From NCBI GenBank assembly GCA_963621995.1, contig CAVFFZ010000033.1:1-13142 (forward strand): a stretch of 13,142 nt of DNA, given 5' to 3'. Below, one piece after another: positions 1 to 6,144 of this stretch. The notes beneath the pieces are model-generated. The model did no database searches. It was not told where the DNA came from and worked only from the letters and a program-made list of their open reading frames with translations. Each line of letters begins with the position of its first letter. Position 1 is the first letter of the stretch. The position numbers and the translations under genes were made by a program. This DNA comes from UMGS1663 sp963621995. GTDB lineage: Bacteria; Bacillota; Clostridia; TANB77; CAG-508.

Positions 1-2
1 TC

Positions 3-1082
3 TTAGAATCTACCAATGTTTTTAGTTTTCATATTGCTAATCTTTTGGCTTCTAACAATTCACTTTTTAACTTTAATTCTAAAGTATTTGTTATTAACCC
101 TAAAGAATCTAGCAATTTTAGAAAAACTTATTCTGACATGGATAAGACAGATCCTAAAGACGCTTTTGTTTTAGCTGATATGGCTCGTTGTGGTCGAATA
201 AACCAACAACCATACAAAGCTTCTCAGCTTTTTGCTCTACAACGCTTAACTCGTCAACGTTTCCATTTAGTAAAAACTATTATGAGAGAAAAAGCTTATA
301 TGATGAGCAACATTTATTTAAAATTCAGTTCTCTTTATATTTCTAAAAAAGAGGACGAACCTTTTAGCAATATGTTTGGAAATACATCTAAGTCAATTAT
401 TTCTGACTTTACTCCAGATGATATTGTTAATATGTCTGATGAGGAAATGATTAATTTTATTATGGATAAAGGTAAGTCTCGTTTTTCTAATCCTGAAGAA
501 AATGTTAAACTACTTAAGAAAATTGCTCGTGATTCTTACAGATTAAACAAGGTTGCTTATGACCCTATTAATGTTGCTATCTCTGCCTCTTTTAATACTA
601 TTAAAGCTTTAGAAGATAACCTTAAAGTTATTGATAAAGCTATTGAGAAGAACATTAAAGGTCTTTGTGATAACGAATTTACTATATTAAAATCCATCCC
701 TGGAATTGATGATGTATATGCTGCTGGCATTATTTCCGAAATTGGCTCTATTGAGTTTTTTAAGGATAACAATGCTCTTGCCAAATATGCTGGATTAACT
801 TGGCGTAAAACACAATCTGGTTACTTTGAAGCCGAAACTACTAGAATGACTAAAACTGGTAACAAATATTTACGTTATTACTTGATTGAATCTGTTTCTT
901 CAGTTAAAAATCATTCAATAGAATTTAAAGAATTTTATACTCGTAAATACAATGAAGTGAGTCGTGGTGCGCACAAACGTGCTTTAGCACTTTCTGCTCG
1001 AAAACTAGTGAGGTTGATTTTTGGATTGCTACACCATAACCAACTTTACTCTACAACCAAATTAGATAATCGCTCAAATTAA
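3..1082 (+). CDS. IS110-family transposase, 5' end outside window
   Basis: The reading frame is open from base 3, so the gene begins before the window; a TTG at 45 is only an internal codon. About 359 residues are visible, against roughly 400 for the family. The N-terminal half carries a KTDPKDA segment with acidic residues typical of the DEDD RuvC-like domain of IS110 recombinases. The C-terminal half has the Transposase_20 signature: SIPGIDDVYAAGIISEIG, then LAKYAGLTWRKTQSG and TKTGNKYLRYYLIES. The family excises and inserts a circular form, guided in studied members by a structured RNA encoded in a non-coding end of the element. The first catalytic Asp lies outside the window. The reading frame seen here is intact to its TAA. 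Family assignment is secure; whether the element is active cannot be judged. Confidence 0.93.
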   Translation, partial: LESTNVFSFHIANLLASNNSLFNFNSKVFVINPKESSNFRKTYSDMDKTDPKDAFVLADMARCGRINQQPYKASQLFALQRLTRQRFHLVKTIMREKAYMMSNIYLKFSSLYISKKEDEPFSNMFGNTSKSIISDFTPDDIVNMSDEEMINFIMDKGKSRFSNPEENVKLLKKIARDSYRLNKVAYDPINVAISASFNTIKALEDNLKVIDKAIEKNIKGLCDNEFTILKSIPGIDDVYAAGIISEIGSIEFFKDNNALAKYAGLTWRKTQSGYFEAETTRMTKTGNKYLRYYLIESVSSVKNHSIEFKEFYTRKYNEVSRGAHKRALALSARKLVRLIFGLLHHNQLYSTTKLDNRSN

Positions 1083-1255
1083 TTACATATTTTACTATTT
1101 AAATGTGCTATTTTAGCATGTTTTATTAATTATGCTTATTTTTCATTTTATTGTCAAAAATTATTTAAAAAATATTTTATTTTTCTATTGACATATTACC
1201 TACTGTCTTTCTTTATTTTTATATATTTTATATCATAATAAGTTTTATTTTTCTA

Positions 1256-1275
1256 AAAAGTTACTAAAAGTTACT
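1256..1275. repeat. Tandem 10-base repeat AAAAGTTACT x2
   Basis: Two perfect adjacent copies of AAAAGTTACT occur upstream of the sigma genes. They could be a protein-binding site or chance in AT-rich DNA. Confidence 0.6.
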
Positions 1276-1332
1276 TTTTTTGTAATTATTTTACATTTTT
1301 TTATTTTTATCTAAATTTATAAATCTCAAATT

Positions 1333-1377
1333 TATAATACCTGTAGATAATACTTAATATTAAAAGAAGGTATTATA
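1333..1377. repeat. Inverted repeat TATAATACCT / AGGTATTATA
   Basis: Ten perfectly paired bases (1333-1342 and 1368-1377) enclose a 25-base loop that itself contains the palindrome TAATATTA. The right arm overlaps the left arm of the next inverted repeat by three bases (1375-1377), so the two stems cannot both form in full. Confidence 0.65.
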
Positions 1378-1442
1378 TAGTCAATTATTCTATTATAAGT
1401 TTTTTATTGTTATAATGCATTTTATTTATGTCTTGACTATAT
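1375..1442. repeat. Inverted repeat ATATAGTCAA / TTGACTATAT around the -10 box
   Basis: Arms at 1375-1384 and 1433-1442 pair perfectly over ten bases and flank the extended -10 box at 1408-1416. The right arm ends just before the strong ribosome-site-like AAAGGAGGTGA at 1444-1454. An operator or a leader structure is possible; neither is shown. Confidence 0.65.
1408..1416 (+). promoter_or_regulatory. Extended -10 promoter (TGTTATAAT) for sigma gene pair
   Basis: TG-N-TATAAT is a perfect extended -10 element about 95 bases before the first sigma ORF. No good -35 is seen 17 bases upstream, as is common for extended -10 promoters. I find no LexA-type GAAC/GTTC dyad nearby. Confidence 0.5.
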
Positions 1443-1511
1443 TAAAGGAGGTGAATTTATTTTCTTCTTTTATTATTAATTATTATCCAAATTTATATTT
1501 TGGAGGTTATT

Positions 1512-1958
1512 ATGGAAAAAAATTTAAATTCTAATTATTTTTCACAAGTAAAAGCATCTTTTACAACTTATATTAATATTGTTATTAAAAACGCTAGCAT
1601 TAACTATAAAAAGAAAAGAGAATCACTAAAATTTATAGAGCTAGAATATAATGATCATATTTTAAAAGATATATCTTTGTCGTCAAGCAGAGATATATCT
1701 TTTTTTGATTCTTCTGAAGAGAATTATTCTTATGAACATTTAGAAAACTATTTTTCAAATTATACGCTTTACAAGATTGTAAAGAATTTATCTGTCTGTC
1801 AAAAACAAATATTATACTATAAAGCTATTAAAAATTATGATTATTCCCAAATAGCTATTCTTATGAAAACAAGTGAAGCTAACATTAGAAATATAAAATC
1901 TAGGACTATAAAAAAAATTAAAGATAGTCTTAAAGGAGGTAATTTTTATGGAAAATAA
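1512..1958 (+). CDS. Sigma-factor-like protein, C-terminal (region 4) subunit
   Basis: The protein has 148 residues. I start it at ATG 1512, five bases after GGAGG (1502-1506), rather than the in-frame TTG at 1500. The C-terminal third reads like sigma region 4: KNLSVCQKQILYYKAIKNY, then DYSQIAILMKTSEANIRNIK, a helix-turn-helix ending in RTIKKIKDS. The N-terminal part (TYINIVIKNASINYKKKRE, then FIELEYNDHILKD) follows the order seen in the second half of clostridial TcdR/UviA-type sigma factors. Region 2, which binds the -10 element, is missing and seems to be supplied by the next ORF. The gene ends inside the next one (11-base overlap), so the two are translationally coupled. The likely job, by inference, is driving the GTTACA/GTCTTT promoters downstream. 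A phage or ICE small sigma-like regulator is the alternative. Confidence 0.75.
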   Translation: MEKNLNSNYFSQVKASFTTYINIVIKNASINYKKKRESLKFIELEYNDHILKDISLSSSRDISFFDSSEENYSYEHLENYFSNYTLYKIVKNLSVCQKQILYYKAIKNYDYSQIAILMKTSEANIRNIKSRTIKKIKDSLKGGNFYGK

Positions 1959-2142
1959 GGATTTTGTTAATTATCTAAAAAAAGCAATTAATGGAGATGA
2001 AGATTCTATAAATAAAATTATAGCAGAATATGAAGATTTAATAAAAAAATATAGTAAAATAGACGGTTTGGTTGATGAAGACTGTATATCTCATATAAAG
2101 TTAACTATTATTAAATCTATAAAAAAATTTAAAAATTTATAA
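1948..2142 (+). CDS. Small helix-turn-helix protein, sigma region-2-like subunit
   Basis: The protein has 64 residues from ATG 1948, eight bases after a strong AAAGGAGG (1932-1939) that lies inside the preceding gene. The sequence (FVNYLKKAINGDEDSINKII, then EDLIKKYSKI, a DEDC patch and IKLTIIKSIKKF) matches the pattern of the N-terminal part of TcdR-type sigma factors and of the short HTH_16 proteins found beside sigma-like genes on conjugative elements and phages. It probably associates with the product of the preceding gene to rebuild a complete sigma factor, as SigO and RsoA do in Bacillus subtilis. The gene order (region 4 first, region 2 second) is the reverse of the fused protein. The assignment rests on motif pattern, not on alignment scores. 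Confidence 0.68.
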   Translation: MENKDFVNYLKKAINGDEDSINKIIAEYEDLIKKYSKIDGLVDEDCISHIKLTIIKSIKKFKNL

Positions 2143-2146
2143 ATTT

Positions 2147-2175
2147 GTTACAAAATTTTTCTTCTTCTTGTCTTT
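2147..2175 (+). promoter_or_regulatory. Alternative-sigma promoter GTTACA-N17-GTCTTT before xhlA-like gene
   Basis: GTTACA (2147-2152) and GTCTTT (2170-2175) are 17 bases apart. The -35 box sits in the near-palindrome TTTGTTACAAA. The same boxes with the same spacing recur at 2549-2577. The form resembles TcdR/BotR/UviA targets (TTTACA-like -35, T-rich -10) and not sigma-A. The start point would fall near 2182, about 25 bases before the start codon. Confidence 0.72.
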
Positions 2176-2206
2176 TATATATGAACAATTAATGGAGATG
2201 AAAAAT

Positions 2207-2503
2207 ATGGAGTACGGTAATGAATTTGAGAAAGAAATATTGCAAAGATTGGCAACGATAGAAGCCAAATTAGATGATTTTAAAGAAATTTCTAATTTAA
2301 CTCACTTGAACAATACTAATTTAAGTGTTTTATATAAAAATGTAGAAAATCTTTCAAATCAAGTTATAAAAAATGAAAATGAAATAAATGAATTAAAAAA
2401 TAAGCCTAATAAAAAATGGGAAACTTTGATTGCTTCTATTATTTCTACTATAACCACAATAATTGTAAACATTATATTTATGCAATTTAATTCTAATATC
2501 TAG
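2207..2503 (+). CDS. XhlA-like holin-associated membrane protein
   Basis: The protein has 98 residues from ATG 2207, nine bases after GGAG (2194-2197). Earlier in-frame starts (TTG 2168, ATG 2192 and 2198) overlap the promoter or the ribosome site. The order is that of the haemolysin XhlA family: a short acidic start with EILQRLATIEAKLDD, a heptad-rich coiled coil through NLSNQVIKNENEINELKN, a basic NKKWE turn, and one C-terminal membrane helix (about residues 73-94, LIASIISTITTIIVNIIFMQ). XhlA-type proteins sit at the cytoplasmic membrane and act with a holin and a wall hydrolase to cause lysis. The gene has its own alternative promoter and its own terminator, so it forms a single-gene transcription unit before the holin. 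Confidence 0.8.
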   Translation: MEYGNEFEKEILQRLATIEAKLDDFKEISNLTHLNNTNLSVLYKNVENLSNQVIKNENEINELKNKPNKKWETLIASIISTITTIIVNIIFMQFNSNI

Positions 2504-2540
2504 AAAAGTAAAAGGTTTATTATAGCCTTTTACTTTTTTG
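2504..2540 (+). terminator. Rho-independent terminator after xhlA-like gene
   Basis: The 12-base arms AAAAGTAAAAGG (2504-2515) and CCTTTTACTTTT (2526-2537) pair perfectly and run into T residues. It isolates xhlA-like from the holin operon. Confidence 0.9.
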
Positions 2541-2548
2541 TATATTTT

Positions 2549-2577
2549 GTTACAAATACTAAAATTGAATTGTCTTT
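2549..2577 (+). promoter_or_regulatory. Alternative-sigma promoter GTTACA-N17-GTCTTT before holin-lysin operon
   Basis: This is the second copy of the pattern at 2147-2175: GTTACA (2549-2554), 17 bases, GTCTTT (2572-2577), again within TTTGTTACAAA-N13-TTGTCTTT. The 13 bases between the conserved blocks differ completely, so selection rather than recent duplication seems to keep the boxes. The predicted start near 2584 leaves a leader of about 57 bases. Confidence 0.75.
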
Positions 2578-2640
2578 ATTAAGTAGAAAAATAAATAATT
2601 TTATTTTTTCATTATTTATATAGCAAAGGAGGTGTACAAT

Positions 2641-2889
2641 TTGAATATAACGGTTTCAGTTGTAATTGCTACAATTTCACTTATTTTAGGACAAATAACA
2701 AAGATATTACCTATAGAAAACAAATATATTCCACTCCAAAATTTATTTATTTCAATTGTTTCTATATTTATCTGTGCAATTTTTAAAGTTGAAAATATGA
2801 ATTTGTTAGAATCAATTGTCACTTGTGTATTCGCAAGTATGTCTGCTGGTGGTATTGCAGATATAAAAAAAATATCACAAAAAAAATAA
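2641..2889 (+). CDS. Small phage-type holin (Hol44-like, about three helices)
   Basis: The protein has 82 residues. I choose TTG 2641 because AAAGGAGG (2625-2632) lies eight bases before it; the in-frame GTG at 2632 overlaps that site. Three hydrophobic stretches are visible: ITVSVVIATISLILGQ, LFISIVSIFICAIF and LESIVTCVFASMSAGGIADI, with a polar link (KILPIENKYIPL) between the first two and a lysine-rich cytoplasmic tail. This is the layout of small holins of the Phage_holin_5/Hol44 kind. Holins open lesions in the membrane so that hydrolases without a signal peptide can reach the wall; TcdE plays a related role in toxin release in Clostridioides difficile. It is co-transcribed with the lysin gene 19 bases downstream. 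Confidence 0.78.
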   Translation: MNITVSVVIATISLILGQITKILPIENKYIPLQNLFISIVSIFICAIFKVENMNLLESIVTCVFASMSAGGIADIKKISQKK

Positions 2890-2908
2890 ATGAAAGAAGG
2901 AATAAAAA

Positions 2909-5476
2909 ATGAGTGTAAATGATACAAGATATAATATTTTGTCTATAGCTAAAGTATATTTAGGTTATAAAGAAGGCTATAATAATGATAATATGTTTGG
3001 AAATTGGTATGGTATGCCACATGCACCTTGGTGTGCTATGTTTGCAAGTTATTGTATGGATAAAGCAGGTGTTTCTCAAGATGTTGTGAAAAAATTTGCT
3101 TCATGTAGTTCAGGATGGAATTGGTTTAGTGAAAGAGGATTAACTACTCGTCTTTCTAATTTCATTCCATCTAAAGGTGATTTAATTTTCTTTGACTGGA
3201 ATCCTGAAAAAGGTGATGGAATTGACCATGTAGGAATTGTAGATAGAGTTGAGAACAATATTGTTTACACAGTTGAAGGAAACCATAATGATAAAGTTGA
3301 TCAATTTGAATATCCTATAGATAGTAATCAAATATGGGGATATGCTACACCTGCATTTACAGGTAATGAAAAGATAAAAAACTCTACTTTAACCAACACA
3401 GAAAATGTTGTCGAAGATTCTACAATTACCTATCCAATAATAGCTCGTGGTTCTACTGGTGAATATGTAAGGAAAGCACAAAATTTATTAATTCTTAGAG
3501 GATATTTATTAAGTGCATATGGTGCTGATGGTATTTTTGGTGCTGAAACAGAAGCAGTTGTCAAAAACTTTCAAAGCTGTAATAAATTAACTGTTGATGG
3601 AATAATTGGTCCTAAAACGTGGAAAAAATTATATGGGGTTGCTGCTTCTTATCCATCTTCATATCCTGGTAGTGTTATTGGAATGGGAGCAAGAGGCGAA
3701 AATGTTATAAAAATTCAAAATGAATTAATTAGAAGAGGATACAATGTACCCGGAGGTGCTGACGGACAATACGGCTCTGGATGTAAAGCTGCGGTTATTC
3801 AATTTCAAACTGATAGAAATTTAGCTGCAGATGGTATAGTTGGGAAATCTACTTGGGACGCGTTATTTCCTGAATCTTCTAGCTCTTCTTCAACCTATCC
3901 AGGATATATTTTAGATATGGGAGCAAGAGGTGAAAACGTTGTAGCAATTCAGGAAAAACTAATAAATTTAGGATATGATGTACCTGGAGGCGCTGACGGA
4001 CAATACGGCTCTGGATTAAGAAATGCCGTAAGACAGTTTCAAACCGATAAAGGCTTAGAAGTTGATGGTAGTGTTGGAAAATCTACTTGGGATGCGTTAT
4101 TTCCTCCTGTAGATATTTCAAATAGTACCTACCCAGGATATATCTTAGATATGGGGGCAAGAGGAGAAAATGTTGTAGCAATTCAAGAAAGATTAATGAG
4201 TTTAGGATATGATGTACCTGGAGGTGCTGATGGGCAATTTGGCTCTGGATTAAAAAACGCCATAAGACAATTTCAAACAGATAGAGGGTTGGAAGTTGAC
4301 GGTAGCGTTGGCAAAGATACTTGGGATGCATTATTTCCTCAGTCAACGACTGTCTCAAATTACTATCCTGGCCAATTAATTAGCTACGGCATGAGTAATT
4401 ATAGTGTTACTTTAATTCAAAACAGACTTTCAGATCTAGGCTATAGTGTTGGAGCTATTGACGGTATATTTGGGGATGATACTAGAAATGCTGTTATTTT
4501 ATTCCAAACAAATAATAATTTGACAGCAGATGGCATAGTTGGAGAATTAACGTGGAATAAATTATTTGGAAATTCTTCAAGTAATACTGGCTCTGGTACT
4601 ATAAATTTAGCTACTGAGAACCAGATGACATTAGATTTATTAGAAAGATTATATTCTTATGCTGGTGAGTATAAACCAAAATATGATGTATCGGATAAAA
4701 ATAGATTAGTTTTGCAATACCTTAGAGGAGGAACTTATAATGGTAAAATGTGGACAATGCTTGCTTATGAGATTGACCAAAATTGGATTAATTTTGTTAA
4801 TTCGAAGGAAGATATAAATTTGGAAAACTATTACATTTATATGAGTGATAGTAAAAAAATAACATTACCTCATTTAGCTGTTTCTACAGAAGTACAAATA
4901 GCTCAATTATATAATTTAATATATAATTCAGAAGTTTACTTTAATGAAGATACTATTCCAATAGTTAATGATTTAACTTCATGGGCAGGGGACTTATTAC
5001 AATTTGCTAGTATCTTTTCTAAGTCCGAAAATAAAGATGATAGTCCTGCGAATTATCTTGGAAAAAAATCTGAGGAATCTGGACAAAGTTATGGTTTTAG
5101 TTATGAAGATTTGTATCAAGACTTAGATGCTTTCTCTCTATACTTACCTTTAATAGCAAAGCCAATCCATGATGTATTTAGAGAATATTATGTAACAAAA
5201 GTAAATGAAGGGGCAAACCGAAGGTTTTCAAATTTTATTTTATCAAGAATTGTAAATGATAAACTTCCTGATGATATAAGTATATTGGACGGCAATAGAG
5301 CAAAATTAAAAGGTCTATCATATCAGTATTTAGATAAAGGTTTTGGAGAAACTTTACCTTCTGAAGTTGCTTTGCTTTTCTCAATATACAAGAATTATTC
5401 TTATGCAGAAAAATATAAAGAAAGCGTTTCTGAAGCATTTACGAGTTTAGTAATTTCAAAGGCTTACTTAGAATAA
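2909..5476 (+). CDS. CHAP hydrolase with five peptidoglycan-binding repeats and novel C-terminal module (bacteriocin/lysin)
   Basis: The protein has 855 residues, starting at ATG 2909 after AGAAGG, and no signal peptide. Residues 1-151 form a CHAP amidase/endopeptidase domain: Cys42 in APWCAMFASYC, His107 in DHVGIV, and Glu123/Asn125 in VEGN make the catalytic set. Five PG_binding_1 domains follow at about 175-243, 252-321, 330-399, 408-477 and 486-554. The last four start exactly 78 residues apart, each opening with YPG, and copies 3 and 4 are nearly identical. Residues from about 570 to 855 form a module I do not recognise, with LPHLA (His655) and SWAGDL (Asp695). Ordinary endolysins are 200-400 residues, so this is far too large for simple host lysis. 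Its size and its sigma-holin context recall bacteriocin BCN5 of Clostridium perfringens. Wall hydrolysis plus a C-terminal toxic domain is inferred; a large prophage endolysin is the alternative. Confidence 0.85.
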   Translation: MSVNDTRYNILSIAKVYLGYKEGYNNDNMFGNWYGMPHAPWCAMFASYCMDKAGVSQDVVKKFASCSSGWNWFSERGLTTRLSNFIPSKGDLIFFDWNPEKGDGIDHVGIVDRVENNIVYTVEGNHNDKVDQFEYPIDSNQIWGYATPAFTGNEKIKNSTLTNTENVVEDSTITYPIIARGSTGEYVRKAQNLLILRGYLLSAYGADGIFGAETEAVVKNFQSCNKLTVDGIIGPKTWKKLYGVAASYPSSYPGSVIGMGARGENVIKIQNELIRRGYNVPGGADGQYGSGCKAAVIQFQTDRNLAADGIVGKSTWDALFPESSSSSSTYPGYILDMGARGENVVAIQEKLINLGYDVPGGADGQYGSGLRNAVRQFQTDKGLEVDGSVGKSTWDALFPPVDISNSTYPGYILDMGARGENVVAIQERLMSLGYDVPGGADGQFGSGLKNAIRQFQTDRGLEVDGSVGKDTWDALFPQSTTVSNYYPGQLISYGMSNYSVTLIQNRLSDLGYSVGAIDGIFGDDTRNAVILFQTNNNLTADGIVGELTWNKLFGNSSSNTGSGTINLATENQMTLDLLERLYSYAGEYKPKYDVSDKNRLVLQYLRGGTYNGKMWTMLAYEIDQNWINFVNSKEDINLENYYIYMSDSKKITLPHLAVSTEVQIAQLYNLIYNSEVYFNEDTIPIVNDLTSWAGDLLQFASIFSKSENKDDSPANYLGKKSEESGQSYGFSYEDLYQDLDAFSLYLPLIAKPIHDVFREYYVTKVNEGANRRFSNFILSRIVNDKLPDDISILDGNRAKLKGLSYQYLDKGFGETLPSEVALLFSIYKNYSYAEKYKESVSEAFTSLVISKAYLE
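3662..4571 (+). repeat. Tandem 234-base coding repeat (four units)
   Basis: Units begin at 3662, 3896, 4130 and 4364, each 234 bases long and encoding one 70-residue peptidoglycan-binding domain plus an 8-residue linker. The second and third units encode almost the same protein but differ at many third codon positions, so the duplication is not recent. The last unit is divergent. Confidence 0.85.
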
Positions 5477-5505
5477 TTGACAGATTAAGAGTTTAGTAGT
5501 ATAAT
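5477..5505 (+). promoter_or_regulatory. Consensus sigma-A promoter for membrane (immunity?) gene
   Basis: TTGACA (5477-5482), 17 bases, TATAAT (5500-5505) is a perfect housekeeping promoter. It starts one base after the lysin stop codon and lies about 60 bases before the next start. It would keep this gene on when the lysis genes are off. Confidence 0.85.
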
Positions 5506-5565
5506 TTTTTAAATAGTGTTTTACTTTTATACATTGATAATAAGTAAATTTGAAAGGAAGTTACT

Positions 5566-6043
5566 ATGAAGTTTAAGAAATTTATATGCCTTGTATATAT
5601 ATTATTAATAATTTTAATATGTTTAAATATATTTTTAATGCATTTAAAATTGCACTATAGAATTGCATTAATTAATAATGAACAATCAGAATACATAAAA
5701 CATAGTGATTTCTTTAATTTTGACGATTTTAAACGGTACAGACATAAAAATAAAAAAAATTACAATGTATGACAGTACAAGAGACATGGCTTTATGTGAA
5801 AGTCATTACTTTCAATCATTATATATAAAATATATAGATGACGGTCAGATAATTACTAAATATATTAATAAATCTGATATACATTCTTCAGAATTATACG
5901 AATTTATAATAAAAAACAATATTTTTGAAAATTTTGAAATTCATAATATGCTGGTTTGCACGGTTGTGTATATTGCTGTGAGTATTATACTATTATTTGT
6001 TGTTTTGCTAATAAAAGTCGTACAACATTTTTATAGAGTATAA
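5566..6043 (+). pseudogene. Two-helix membrane protein, frameshifted; candidate immunity protein
   Basis: ATG 5566 follows GAAAGGAAG and opens a 68-residue frame with a signal-anchor helix (residues 5-27), stopping at 5772. The next frame is open from 5699 to 6043, has no ribosome site of its own and ends with a second helix (LVCTVVYIAVSIILLFVVLLI). Removing one A from the A8 run at 5752-5759 joins the two into a protein of about 158 residues: helix, an extracytoplasmic segment of roughly 95 residues, helix, short basic tail. I recognise no family. Its place directly after the lysin, with a constitutive promoter and a terminator, suggests self-protection, as small membrane proteins do for many bacteriocins; this is inference. 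The shift may be decay, slippage or a base-call error. Confidence 0.6.
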
Positions 6044-6054
6044 TAAAAATAACT

Positions 6055-6105
6055 TTAAAATACCTCAAATTATTATTCCAAAGGTTTAATAACTTGAGGT
6101 ACTTT
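6055..6105. terminator. Bidirectional terminator between membrane gene and Spo0A paralogue
   Basis: TACCTCAA (6061-6068) and TTGAGGTA (6094-6101) pair, extended inward by ATTATTA/TAATAA with one mismatch. A-rich bases on the left and T-rich bases on the right let it serve both convergent genes. Confidence 0.75.
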
Positions 6106-6144
6106 CCTATTTTATAAATAATCTTTTTTGTTATTTTCTTCTAC

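Larger units (their letters stand above)
1083..1511 (+). other. Repeat-rich AT intergenic region, IS end to sigma genes
   Basis: This 429-base stretch has no convincing ORF. It holds a weak hairpin (AGCAT 1115-1119 with ATGCT 1132-1136, then T-rich) that may end the transposase transcript. It also holds a perfect tandem of AAAAGTTACT (1256-1265, 1266-1275), a near-direct repeat of AAATTTATAA (1313-1322, 1328-1337) and two perfect 10-base inverted repeats listed separately. The IS110 element must end somewhere here, but no boundary is visible. In the IS1111 subgroup a guide RNA would lie on this side of the transposase; I cannot fold or align the region to test that. Confidence 0.6.

Noticed and set aside
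1205..1210. GTCTTT near the end of the IS element as a sigma autoregulatory promoter
   Set aside because: The TTGACA at 1188-1193 is only 11 bases away and no GTTACA lies at 17 bases.
1083..1511. LexA/SOS box controlling the sigma genes
   Set aside because: I looked for a GAAC...GTTC-type dyad because uviA is damage-inducible, and saw none.
1451..1540. GTG-started leader peptide after AAAGGAGGTGA
   Set aside because: The GTG lies inside the ribosome-site sequence itself, so it cannot be its start. The frame has no other support.
2168..2206. Upstream TTG/ATG starts for the xhlA-like gene
   Set aside because: They overlap the predicted -10 box or the GGAG ribosome site. ATG 2207 has correct spacing.
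3662..4571. CRISPR array
   Set aside because: The regular repeats are in-frame protein domains of 234 bases, not short direct repeats with spacers.
1512..5476. Intact prophage
   Set aside because: Only lysis-type and regulatory genes are present. No terminase, capsid, tail, integrase or replication gene occurs in the window.
5734..5740. Programmed -1 shift at the slippery-looking TTTAAAC in the membrane gene
   Set aside because: Going from the upstream to the downstream frame needs +1, not -1, so the heptamer works in the wrong direction. The A8 run is the simpler explanation.
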